Positions 52,726 to 60,592 of a stretch of DNA of 64,000 bases are shown piece by piece (position 1 is the first letter of the stretch; every line of letters begins with the position of its first letter). Under the pieces are notes generated by a model that had not been told where the DNA came from, searched no databases, and saw only the letters and a program-made list of their open reading frames with translations. A program made the position numbers and the translations under genes. The stretch comes from Pseudomonas frederiksbergensis (GTDB lineage Bacteria; Pseudomonadota; Gammaproteobacteria; Pseudomonadales; Pseudomonadaceae): the NCBI RefSeq assembly GCF_003732705.1, contig NZ_MOBR01000018.1, positions 62,001 through 126,000 on the forward strand, written 5' to 3'.

Positions 52726-52950
52726 CCACTGCTTATCAGTGGTCGGGTTTAGTAGCCCGGTGGTTATCGGTAAGGTGCATAAGCGCCATTCAGTCAGGTC
52801 ATTCCATGCCTGCACTTGATGGTGGTTGTGCGTAGGGCGCCCTCGGGCGCGCCGGGCTTGCTGATTCCACCGGTCTACTAACCTGCGTACAGCCGCCACC
52901 CTTCTTTTAGTAGAGAAGTGTCAAGCGGCTCCAATTTGGAGCAGCAAACC
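52726..52950 (+). promoter_or_regulatory. Structured leader, copy B (candidate RNA element)
   Basis: Counterpart of 5545-5780. Hairpin CCACTG/CAGTGG (52726-52742), hairpin CGGG-TTTAGTAG-CCCG (52744-52759), hairpin GCGCC-CTCG-GGCGC (52837-52850), segment TCTACTAA (52874-52881), conserved block ACCTGCGTACAGCCGCCACC (52881-52900), segment TTAGTAGA (52907-52914) fully complementary to TCTACTAA. Ends at the ribosome site of the DUF6124-like gene. Confidence 0.65.
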
Positions 52951-53319
52951 ATGTTCAAAGTAACGCCGAACCCCCCGCAAACGGGTCCAGTACCCTACGA
53001 CGCCTCTCTTGATCTTGACCCCAAGAAAGCGAAAGAGGCCGCCGACCGCGCGGTCAACTTTTACCTCAACCCCGAGGCGACGAAAACGCAGATACCGCCT
53101 CGAAGGCCCGGCACCTTTTACACCATCGACGCAGCGGTGGATGACGAAACGTTGCTGGTCGACGCCAGCGAATTGTTGGCGTCCGCCAACGCGATGATCA
53201 ATGATCTCGCCGACCTGGACGAAGGCCCGCGACGCTATTCGTTGGTGGTGCTGCAACGGATCATTATGTTGGGTCAAACAGCGGTCAATCGGGTATTGGA
53301 TAACCACAAGCCTGGGTAA
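52951..53319 (+). CDS. DUF6124/DUF3077-type small protein (122 aa)
   Basis: ATG 52951, with GGAG nine bases upstream; a GTG at 52918 is in frame but lies in the leader. The start MFKVTPNPPQTGPVPYDASL and the helical part DDETLLVDASELLASANAMI are those of the small DUF6124 (formerly DUF3077) proteins, common in Pseudomonas in several copies. Cytoplasmic, function unknown. The structured leader upstream suggests post-transcriptional control. Confidence 0.8.
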   Translation: MFKVTPNPPQTGPVPYDASLDLDPKKAKEAADRAVNFYLNPEATKTQIPPRRPGTFYTIDAAVDDETLLVDASELLASANAMINDLADLDEGPRRYSLVVLQRIIMLGQTAVNRVLDNHKPG

Positions 53320-53331
53320 CCGCCAGGCACT

Positions 53332-53410
53332 GTAGGAGCGAAGCTTGCTCGCGAAGGCGCCAGGTCTGACACACCGCGTTATCGTTCTTCGCGGGCAAGC
53401 TTTGCTCCTG
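53332..53410. repeat. REP pair
   Basis: GTAGGAGCGAAGCTTGCTCG and an inverted partner, downstream of the DUF6124-type gene. Confidence 0.85.
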
Positions 53411-53463
53411 CAACAGTCGAAGGATCGGTGACGGAGTGATTTAAAGCCTGCTGGAGTCACCAT

Positions 53464-53489
53464 CGCTACTGTCAGACCTGACAGTAGCG
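53464..53489. promoter_or_regulatory. Near-perfect copy of the lux-box-like palindrome
   Basis: CGCTACTGTCAGA-CCTGACAGTAGCG, one mismatched pair. It shares flanking GAC(G/C)A(G/A)TGG with the site at 51364. It lies between two gene ends (convergent), so no promoter role is obvious. Confidence 0.45.
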
Positions 53490-53508
53490 ACCAATGGTAG
53501 GGCTTAAT

Positions 53509-55449
53509 TCACATGGGTTCAGGCGGCCCGATCAGTCGGCCCATTACCCCAAACAATCCCAGTTCCTTGATCGCCTCCAACTCCCCCTGCGTTTCGACCC
53601 TCTCCGCAATCAACGGCAAATCAATGCTGTTGGTCGCCCGAAAAATCGCCTCGATGAACAGCCGCTTATCGCTCTGCTCATCAATCCCGCGAATGTAACT
53701 CCCATCAATTTTCAAGTACGCCAGACCCAGCTGCGTGAGGTTGCCGATCTGGCTGAAGCTGCCGCCAAAGTGCTGCAACCCGATGCGGTAACCGGTGCTG
53801 AGCAAGCTGTGGCTCAGGCGCTGCAATTCGTCAGGGGGCGGCAGTTGGCGCTCGTCGATTTCCAGGACCAGCAGCGGCGCCAGTTCCGGCAGCGAGTCGA
53901 GTGTGCGCAAGATCTGTTGCAGTGGCACCGGATCGCGCAGGGTGGTGCCGGACAGGCTCAGCGCCAGAGGCCAGCGGTTGACGGCGAGGTAGTCGAGGGT
54001 TGCGTCAAGCATCGCCAGGTCGAAGCGTGCGGACCAGCCGAGGCGTTCGATCCAGGGCAGGAAATGTCCGGCGGCAATCGCTTCGCCCTGCGGGTCGAGC
54101 AGGCGCGCGAGGACTTTGTGATGCAGCACCTGGCTGGTGTCGGCGCATTGCACCACCGGTTGGAAATACAGCTGCAATTTGCCGTGGGTCAGGGCGTCGT
54201 CGATCCAGTTGCGCCAGTCGTGCTGGGACTGGTTCGGCGCGGTGTGGGCGTGATCGAGGTGAACCCATGGCCGCTCGGGATGGTGCTGGGCTTGGGTCAA
54301 GGCTTGATCGAGGCGCAGCAGCACGTCGCTGGCCGGCTCACCCGGTTGGTAGGCGACGATGCCCAGGTGCGCCACGGGCATGCTGTCGCTGGCACCGGTC
54401 AGACGCAGGTTTTCCAGAGTGGCGCTGATCTCGGCGCACAGGCGCGCGGCGTCCTTGTCGTCTAGCCCCGGGGTCAGCAGGCTGAACTCACCGCCGCGAT
54501 TGCGCGCTGCCAGCCAGGTGCGCCGCTCCGGGGTTTGCGTAAGGCGTTTAAGCAGTTCGCCGACGGCACCGATCAAGGCGTCGGTACGCTGACCGCCCAG
54601 GCGCTGGTTGAGGCCCGCCAGGTCGTTGATCCGCAGCATCAGCAAGTGGCCGTCGCTGCTCTGTTCGTTGATCAGCAAGTGGTCGGCCAATTGCTCATCC
54701 AGAAGGCGCCGGTTTGCCAGCCCGGTGAGGCTGTCCTGATAAGAGTCGGCCCGCAGCTTTTCACTGCGCGCCGCCTCTTCGGCAAACAGTGCCTTGAGCT
54801 TCTCGACCATCTGGTTCATCGCCAGCACCACCCGCTTCAGTTCCGGCGTGCGCGGCAGTTTCGGCAGGCTGAGAAACTCCCGTTTGCTGATCGCCTCGGC
54901 CTGCCTGACCATTTTGTCCAGCGGGCGCAATTGCCGGCGCAGCAGCCAGCCGCCGAACATCGCACTGAGCAACCCGCACAGCAGCAACCAGATCAGGCTG
55001 CCAAGGGTGCTGTCCCAGAGTTTGGCCAGGGCGAACTGCGGGTTACTCAACACTTCGACCCGCGCCACTTGCTCCCAGCCGCGCATGATCAACGCGTCGC
55101 CCCCTTGCGGATGCAGGTTGACCAGACGCACGAACCAGTCGGGCACACCCTCGATCCGCGCCGGTGCGTCACGCTCCACCAACACCCGTTCGTCCGCGAT
55201 GTTGACGATCCGGATGCTGCTGAAATAGCCGCTGTCGAAAATCGAGCTGACCATCAATTCAATCATCGCCGTGTCGTCGATCTGCGTGGTCAGCGACAGC
55301 CCCAATGCCGTGGCGGCATCCTGGGCATGGGAGCGCAACTGGCCGAGCATCTGCTCGCGGGAGCTTTCCAGGCCGACAAAAAAACTGCCGCTGAACGCCA
55401 CCAGCAAAAACAGGCAAATGGCGAGAAACAATTGTTTGCGCAGTGACAT
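53509..55449 (-). CDS. lapD: c-di-GMP receptor LapD
   Basis: 646 residues. Two membrane segments (MSLRKQLFLAICLFLLVAFS and ~150-170) flank a periplasmic domain (~25-150) that binds LapG; then HAMP, a degenerate GGDEF (RGGEF at ~318-322) and a degenerate EAL (KVLAR at ~446-450). Both enzyme sites have lost key residues, as in LapD, which senses c-di-GMP through the EAL domain and then sequesters LapG. lapG precedes it by 22 bp on the same strand. Confidence 0.93.
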   Translation of the reverse strand: MSLRKQLFLAICLFLLVAFSGSFFVGLESSREQMLGQLRSHAQDAATALGLSLTTQIDDTAMIELMVSSIFDSGYFSSIRIVNIADERVLVERDAPARIEGVPDWFVRLVNLHPQGGDALIMRGWEQVARVEVLSNPQFALAKLWDSTLGSLIWLLLCGLLSAMFGGWLLRRQLRPLDKMVRQAEAISKREFLSLPKLPRTPELKRVVLAMNQMVEKLKALFAEEAARSEKLRADSYQDSLTGLANRRLLDEQLADHLLINEQSSDGHLLMLRINDLAGLNQRLGGQRTDALIGAVGELLKRLTQTPERRTWLAARNRGGEFSLLTPGLDDKDAARLCAEISATLENLRLTGASDSMPVAHLGIVAYQPGEPASDVLLRLDQALTQAQHHPERPWVHLDHAHTAPNQSQHDWRNWIDDALTHGKLQLYFQPVVQCADTSQVLHHKVLARLLDPQGEAIAAGHFLPWIERLGWSARFDLAMLDATLDYLAVNRWPLALSLSGTTLRDPVPLQQILRTLDSLPELAPLLVLEIDERQLPPPDELQRLSHSLLSTGYRIGLQHFGGSFSQIGNLTQLGLAYLKIDGSYIRGIDEQSDKRLFIEAIFRATNSIDLPLIAERVETQGELEAIKELGLFGVMGRLIGPPEPM

Positions 55450-55471
55450 AAAACGCTCCTTGCTGTGGCAA

Positions 55472-56176
55472 CTAGCCGTCGCCCACGGCGAACCCTTCGG
55501 CCTGCATCTTTTTCAACACGTCTTGCCAGCGCGACAGTTTTTTCGAGTCGCTGCTGCGCTTGCCGCCATTGGCGCCGGGCAAATACAGGCCTTCGGCGTT
55601 GAAGGCGTACACCGGCAGCAGGTCTTTGCGTTGGGAGGCGGGGCGGATCTCGCCGATCAGGTTGTCCAGCACCAGTGGATCGGCCGTGGGGCTGCTGTAG
55701 AACGTCAGCACCATGTGCGCCTGGTTCTGGGTCAGGGCCTTGACGTAGGTGATGCGCAGTTTCTCGCTGGGAACCCCGAGCTGGCGCAGGCTGAAATATT
55801 TCGCCAGGGCGTAGTCCTCGCAATCGCCGGCGCCCTTGATCAGGGATTCCTCTGGCGTGGCCCAGTAGTCGATCTGCTGCCAGATGCGAGTGTCGTCCTG
55901 AAAACTCAATTGCTGATTGAAGAAGCGATTGACCGCGTTCAGTTGCTCGCGCTCTGGCTGGTTGCGTTCGCCTTGCAGCATCTGATTCCAGGCCTCGATC
56001 CGCCCCTTGGCAGGACCGAGGGGGCCGTAGCGTTTTTCGGCGGTTTGCAGGATCTGCCCGAAATCCCAGTCGGCGCAAACACTGCCCAGCCCGGCCAGCA
56101 AAAATGCCGCCAGCAGCCAACCGCCGAACCGAAGTCGGAGCGCTGGCCATCCTGGACGACGCCGACTGCTAGACAT
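55472..56176 (-). CDS. lapG: Periplasmic cysteine protease LapG
   Basis: 234 residues, signal segment at 18-35 (FGGWLLAAFLLAGLGSVCAD). Transglutaminase-like protease with the catalytic triad visible: Cys119 (GAGDCEDYALAKY), His154 (NQAHMVL) and Asp171 (LVLDNL). It cuts the retention module of LapA-type adhesins after the di-alanine when not held by LapD. Cotranscribed with lapD; the adhesin at 30847 has a matching site. Confidence 0.93.
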   Translation of the reverse strand: MSSSRRRPGWPALRLRFGGWLLAAFLLAGLGSVCADWDFGQILQTAEKRYGPLGPAKGRIEAWNQMLQGERNQPEREQLNAVNRFFNQQLSFQDDTRIWQQIDYWATPEESLIKGAGDCEDYALAKYFSLRQLGVPSEKLRITYVKALTQNQAHMVLTFYSSPTADPLVLDNLIGEIRPASQRKDLLPVYAFNAEGLYLPGANGGKRSSDSKKLSRWQDVLKKMQAEGFAVGDG

Positions 56177-56258
56177 GTCTGGCTGCTCGGGTGCAGATGA
56201 CTGGAGTTTAGGCAGAGTTTTGGGTGGGGGAGGGTTGATCGTCGGACACAGTGGGCAT

Positions 56259-56367
56259 GATCGTTCCCACGCTCTGCGTGGGAATGCCTCAACGGACGCT
56301 CCGCGTTCGCTTCGCAGGGACGCAGAGCGTCCCGGGCTGCATTCCCACGCAGAGCGTGGGAACGATC
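56259..56367. repeat. Long palindromic repeat, GATCGTTCCCACGC type, copy 3
   Basis: Same arms as the copies at 23449 and 25087, here between lapG and the YbaN-like gene. Confidence 0.9.
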
Positions 56368-56377
56368 AATCATAGGA

Positions 56378-56773
56378 TCAGGGTTTTTGCAGGGTTTTCT
56401 GCTTGAGGATGTAGACCGTGACCAACACCGCACTGGTCAACATAAACCCCCGCGCCCAAGGCAATGGCACCAGGTAGCAGGAGAACAGAATACTCGCCCA
56501 CATCAGTCCGATGGCATAGACCTTGCCCTTGAGCGGGATGCCGTTGCCGTCCAGGTAGTCGCGAATCCACGGCCCAAGCCGCGGATGCTCGACCAGCCAC
56601 TGGTAGAAACGCGGTGAACTGCGGGCGAAGCAGGCGGCCGCCAGCAGCAGGAACGGCGTGGTGGGCAGCACCGGCAGGAATATCCCGATCACCCCCAACG
56701 CTACGCTCAGCCAGCCGATGGCCAGCAGCACGTAGCGCAACATCAGGGAGCGGTTGCCTATGGGGTTGTCCAT
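56378..56773 (-). CDS. YbaN/DUF454-family inner-membrane protein
   Basis: 131 residues from ATG 56773. Membrane segments including LRYVLLAIGWLSVALGVIGI and the family motif FLPVLPTTPFLLLAAACFAR, then SPRFYQWLVEHPRLGPWIRD. Function unknown. Four bases... the stop of the upstream YecA-like gene lies 10 bp before this start, so they are likely cotranscribed. Confidence 0.88.
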   Translation of the reverse strand: MDNPIGNRSLMLRYVLLAIGWLSVALGVIGIFLPVLPTTPFLLLAAACFARSSPRFYQWLVEHPRLGPWIRDYLDGNGIPLKGKVYAIGLMWASILFSCYLVPLPWARGFMLTSAVLVTVYILKQKTLQKP

Positions 56774-56783
56774 AGGCAAAACC

Positions 56784-57371
56784 TTAGTGGTGACGTGGCT
56801 TGAGGATCGCCGGTTTTTCGTCGGGCGCCTGGCACAGCAGGTAGAGCGCGGTCAGGGCTTCCGGAATCTGCACGATCATGTCGTCCATCAGGTTGGCGTC
56901 CTTGGCGATATCTTCGAACTCAGGCTGTTCGTCGAACAGACCGGAACCGACCATGATCGGCAGCAGCATTTCGCTGACTTCGTCTTCAGCGGTTTCGAAC
57001 CAGGCCGCTTCGCGCAGGAACACGCCTTCCATGAAACCGATGCACCAGCCGCGCAGGTCGGAATCATCCGGCTCTTCGCCCAGGTCCAGGTCGCACGGCA
57101 GCTCGAACTCTTCGTCGGACGCCAGTTGGCGTGCGATGTGAGCCTTGAGGGCCAGCAGGGTGGATTCGATCGCTTCACGCTCGGTGTCGTCGGCGTAATG
57201 CGGCTCTTCGGCGAACAGGGCGTCGATCCATTCACGGTCGGGAACGCTTTCGGAACAGATCGACAGCGCCGTGAGGTAGCCGTGGGCGGCCACGTAGTCC
57301 AGCGCCTCGTCATGCAGTTCATCGGCGTCGAGGAAGACTTGCAGGCGGGTTAGTTGCTCAGCGAAGGACAT
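56784..57371 (-). CDS. YecA/UPF0149-family protein
   Basis: 195 residues, acidic, helical. Features DELHDEALDYVAAHGYLTAL, RGWCIGFMEGVFLREAAWFE and a C-terminal basic end (KPAILKPRHH). Matches the YecA/UPF0149 family of unknown function; no SEC-C zinc motif is present. AAGGTAGC lies upstream of ATG 57371. Confidence 0.87.
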   Translation of the reverse strand: MSFAEQLTRLQVFLDADELHDEALDYVAAHGYLTALSICSESVPDREWIDALFAEEPHYADDTEREAIESTLLALKAHIARQLASDEEFELPCDLDLGEEPDDSDLRGWCIGFMEGVFLREAAWFETAEDEVSEMLLPIMVGSGLFDEQPEFEDIAKDANLMDDMIVQIPEALTALYLLCQAPDEKPAILKPRHH

Positions 57372-57782
57372 TAAAAGCTACCTTGGGGAATTAAACAGAT
57401 GCGGGAATTCTAGGCCTTCTTGAGCACTCAGGCCAGCCGCGCGGGATATTTGCGCCATTGTGGCCCCGCGAAACACCGCAATCCCTGTGGGAGCGAGCCT
57501 GCTCGCGAAAGCGATGGGTCAGTCAGCAATGATGTTGGAAGTAATGCCGCCTTCGCGAGCAGGCTCACTCCCACAGGTTATGCAGTGTTTGTCCTGATGT
57601 GTCTTATCAGCGGCACCCTTTGCCGGGGAGGGCTCGGGTATACTCCCGCGTTTTGTGATGCCCTGCTGGCGTCGCGGCTGAGATGTGAAGCGTCATGCAA
57701 TGCGCACTTACGATTTGTCAGTGCAGCCTGCGTGGTTCTGAACCAGCCTTGCAGGGATGTTTCGGTGATTTTTGGAGTTTTT
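57372..57782. other. Intergenic region before recQ with REP pair
   Basis: A 411-bp gap. A REP pair occupies 57487-57575. The recQ frame is open back to 57420, but that stretch includes the REP and lacks protein character. GGAG at 57774-57777 serves recQ. Nothing else seen. Confidence 0.6.
57487..57575. repeat. REP pair
   Basis: GTGGGAGCGAGCCTGCTCGC and inverted partner between the divergent yecA-like and recQ genes. Confidence 0.9.
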
Positions 57783-59909
57783 ATGCTCGAACAGGCTCAA
57801 CGCGTCCTCAAGGACATCTTCGGCTACGACAGTTTCCGTGGCCGCCAGGGTGCAATCATTGAGCGCGTGGCCAATGGCGGCGACGCTTTGGTATTGATGC
57901 CTACCGGTGGCGGCAAGTCCTTGTGCTTCCAGGTCCCGGCGCTGCTGCGCGAAGGCCTGGCGGTGGTGGTGTCGCCGCTGATCGCATTGATGGACGACCA
58001 GGTTGCGACCCTCGAAGAGCTGGGCGTCGCCGCCGCCGCGTTGAACTCGACCCTGAGCGCCGAACAGCAGCGCGACCTGGCCGCCCGGATCAAGCGCGGC
58101 GAAGTGAAAATGCTCTACCTGGCGCCCGAACGCCTGGTGCAGCCGCGCATGCTGGCCTTCCTGCAAAGCCTTGAAATTGCCCTGTTCGCCATCGACGAAG
58201 CGCACTGCGTATCCCAATGGGGCCACGATTTCCGTCGCGAATACCTGCAACTGGGCCAATTGGCGGAACTGTTCCCCAATGTCCCGCGCATCGCTCTGAC
58301 CGCCACTGCCGACAAACGCACCCGGGAAGAAATCGTCGAGCGCCTGCATTTGCAGGACGCCGAGCGTTTCCTGTCGAGTTTCGACCGTCCCAACATTTTC
58401 TATCGCATCGTCCCCAAGGAGCAGCCGCGCAAGCAATTGCTGGCGTTCCTCGCCGAGCGGCGCAGCGATGCGGGCATTGTTTACTGCCTGTCGCGCAAGA
58501 AAGTCGACGAAGTGGCGGTGTTCCTCAGCGAACAGGGCTTCCCGGCGCTGCCGTACCACGCCGGTCTGCCCAACGAAACCCGCGCCCATCACCAGAAGCG
58601 TTTCCTCAACGAGGAAGGCCTGATCATGGTTGCCACCGTGGCGTTCGGCATGGGCATCGACAAACCCAACGTGCGTTTCGTCGCGCACCTTGATTTGCCC
58701 AAATCCCTTGAAGCGTATTACCAGGAAACCGGTCGCGGCGGCCGTGATGGCTTGCCGGCGGACGCCTGGATGGCTTACGGCCTGCAAGACGTGGTGATGC
58801 TCAAGCAGATGCTGCAGAACTCCGAAGGCGATGAGCGCCACAAGCGTCTGGAGCAGCACAAGCTCGACGCCATGCTCTCGCTCTGCGAAGAAACCCGCTG
58901 CCGTCGCCAGACCCTGCTGGCCTACTTCGACGAAGACATGCCCGAGCCGTGCGGCCATTGCGACAATTGCGTCGACGGCGTGCAGACCTGGGACGCCACC
59001 GAGCCGGCCCGTCAGGCACTCTCGGCGATTTATCGCACCGGCCAGCGCTATGGCGTCGGGCACTTGGTGGATGTATTGCTGGGCAAGGACAACGAAAAAG
59101 TCCGCAGCTTCGGCCATCAGCATCTGTCGGTGTATGGCGTCGGCAAGGCGATGGGCGAGAGCGAGTGGCGCTCGCTGTTCCGCCAATTGGTGGCCCGCGG
59201 TCTGGCGGACATCGACCTGGAAGGCTACGGCGGCCTGCGCCTGAGCGACACCTGCCGGCCGCTGCTCAAGGGTGAAGTGACCCTGGAGCTGCGCCGTGAC
59301 CTCAAGCCGCAAACCACCGCCAAAAGCAGCAAGAGCCAGGCGAGCCAACTGGTGCGTGGCGAAGAGCGCGAACAGTGGGAAGCCCTGCGTGCCCTGCGCC
59401 GCAAGCTCGCCGAAGAACACGGTGTGCCGCCTTACGTCATCTTCCCCGACTCGACCTTGCTGGAAATGCTCCGCAGCCAACCGACCTCGCTGGCGGAAAT
59501 GGCCACGGTCAGCGGCGTCGGTGCACGCAAGCTGGAGCGTTACGGCGAAGCCTTCCTCGAAGTCCTCGGTGGGCAGGTCGAGGCACCGAAAGTGGTGGCC
59601 GACGTGCGCCACGAACTGATCACCCTGGCCCGGGCCGGCATGACGCCGCTGCAAATCGCCGGTCAACTGCAATGCTCGGAAAAGAACGTCTACACCATGC
59701 TCGCCGAGGCCATCGGCAAGCAGCAATTGTCGCTGGAACAGGCGCTGGACTTGCCGGAAGAGCTGATGGGGGAGATCCAGGACGCGTTCCTCGACGGCGA
59801 AGGCGAGTTGCCGGCGGTGGCGGAGATTGCCGCGTTGTTCGCCGGTCGCGTGCCGGAAGGGGTTTTGTACTGCGTTCGCGCGGCGCTTCAGTCTGAATTC
59901 GAGATTTAA
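57783..59909 (+). CDS. recQ: ATP-dependent DNA helicase RecQ
   Basis: 708 residues from ATG 57783. Walker A MPTGGGKSL at residues 39-47, DEAH box (AIDEAHCVSQWGHDFR) at ~138, helicase motif VI YYQETGRGGRDG, RecQ-C-terminal zinc site with CEETRCRRQTLLAYF and CGHCDNC (~367-395), winged helix, then an HRDC domain at ~540-610 and an extra helix-turn-helix-like tail (TPLQIAGQLQCSEKNVYTML). Unwinds DNA 3' to 5' in recombination repair. Confidence 0.95.
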   Translation: MLEQAQRVLKDIFGYDSFRGRQGAIIERVANGGDALVLMPTGGGKSLCFQVPALLREGLAVVVSPLIALMDDQVATLEELGVAAAALNSTLSAEQQRDLAARIKRGEVKMLYLAPERLVQPRMLAFLQSLEIALFAIDEAHCVSQWGHDFRREYLQLGQLAELFPNVPRIALTATADKRTREEIVERLHLQDAERFLSSFDRPNIFYRIVPKEQPRKQLLAFLAERRSDAGIVYCLSRKKVDEVAVFLSEQGFPALPYHAGLPNETRAHHQKRFLNEEGLIMVATVAFGMGIDKPNVRFVAHLDLPKSLEAYYQETGRGGRDGLPADAWMAYGLQDVVMLKQMLQNSEGDERHKRLEQHKLDAMLSLCEETRCRRQTLLAYFDEDMPEPCGHCDNCVDGVQTWDATEPARQALSAIYRTGQRYGVGHLVDVLLGKDNEKVRSFGHQHLSVYGVGKAMGESEWRSLFRQLVARGLADIDLEGYGGLRLSDTCRPLLKGEVTLELRRDLKPQTTAKSSKSQASQLVRGEEREQWEALRALRRKLAEEHGVPPYVIFPDSTLLEMLRSQPTSLAEMATVSGVGARKLERYGEAFLEVLGGQVEAPKVVADVRHELITLARAGMTPLQIAGQLQCSEKNVYTMLAEAIGKQQLSLEQALDLPEELMGEIQDAFLDGEGELPAVAEIAALFAGRVPEGVLYCVRAALQSEFEI

Positions 59910-60028
59910 CTGACCGTGCGCATAGATGTAACGATTCAGTACGGAGCAAACCTTGCCTATAGCGAAAGGTCATGCTTAGCTGACTAATAATTAGATTTTC
60001 TCTATTTCAGCCTAACCATGAGTTTTTT

Positions 60029-60463
60029 ATGCCGTTAACCGATCAACACCGCTTTGGCATGCAATTGGCCCAGATGTCTCGTGGCTGGCGTGCCGAACTG
60101 GACCGCCGTTTGGCCGGCCTGGGACTTTCCCAGGCGCGTTGGCTGGTGCTGTTGCACCTGGCGCGTTTCGAAGAAGCCCCGACCCAGCGCGAATTGGCGC
60201 AGAGTGTCGCGGTCGAAGGGCCGACCCTGGCCCGGTTGCTCGACAGCCTGGAAGGCCAGGGGTTGGTGCAGCGCCAATCCGTGCTGGAAGACCGCCGGGC
60301 GAAAAAAATCGTCCTATGTGCCCCCGCCCGACCATTGATCGAACAGATTGAAACCATCGCTACACAACTGCGCCACGAGCTGTTCGAAGGCGTCGATGAG
60401 GCGGATTTGAAGGTCTGCATGCGTGTTCACGGTCATATCCTGGCCAACCTCGAAAAGTCTTGA
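60029..60463 (+). CDS. MarR-family transcriptional regulator
   Basis: 144 residues. Winged-helix core: SQARWLVLLHLARFEEAPTQ, RELAQSVAVEGPTLARLLDS, then the wing LEDRRAKKIVL. Dimer helices at both ends. SlyA-like. Effector unknown. It lies between recQ and the FimV-like gene on the same strand, an order I recall from P. aeruginosa. Confidence 0.9.
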   Translation: MPLTDQHRFGMQLAQMSRGWRAELDRRLAGLGLSQARWLVLLHLARFEEAPTQRELAQSVAVEGPTLARLLDSLEGQGLVQRQSVLEDRRAKKIVLCAPARPLIEQIETIATQLRHELFEGVDEADLKVCMRVHGHILANLEKS

Positions 60464-60531
60464 GGCAAAACCTTAGGCCGTGTTTTTGAGATACCCCGTT
60501 GGGCAGACTATAAAGAACTACTAGGCAATAT

Positions 60532-60558
60532 CGTGTTCGTACCGGATGTGCGAACACG
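60532..60558. promoter_or_regulatory. Dyad upstream of the FimV-like gene
   Basis: CGTGTTCG-N11-CGAACACG, 34 bp before the start codon. Could be an operator (perhaps of the MarR protein next to it) or a leader hairpin. Confidence 0.45.
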
Positions 60559-60592
60559 TACAGGTTGGTTCTGCTTAATCTAAGGGATGCTC

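Noticed and set aside
57708..59726. 672-codon - strand frame opposite recQ
   Set aside because: RecQ motifs on + are complete; the - frame is an antisense shadow.
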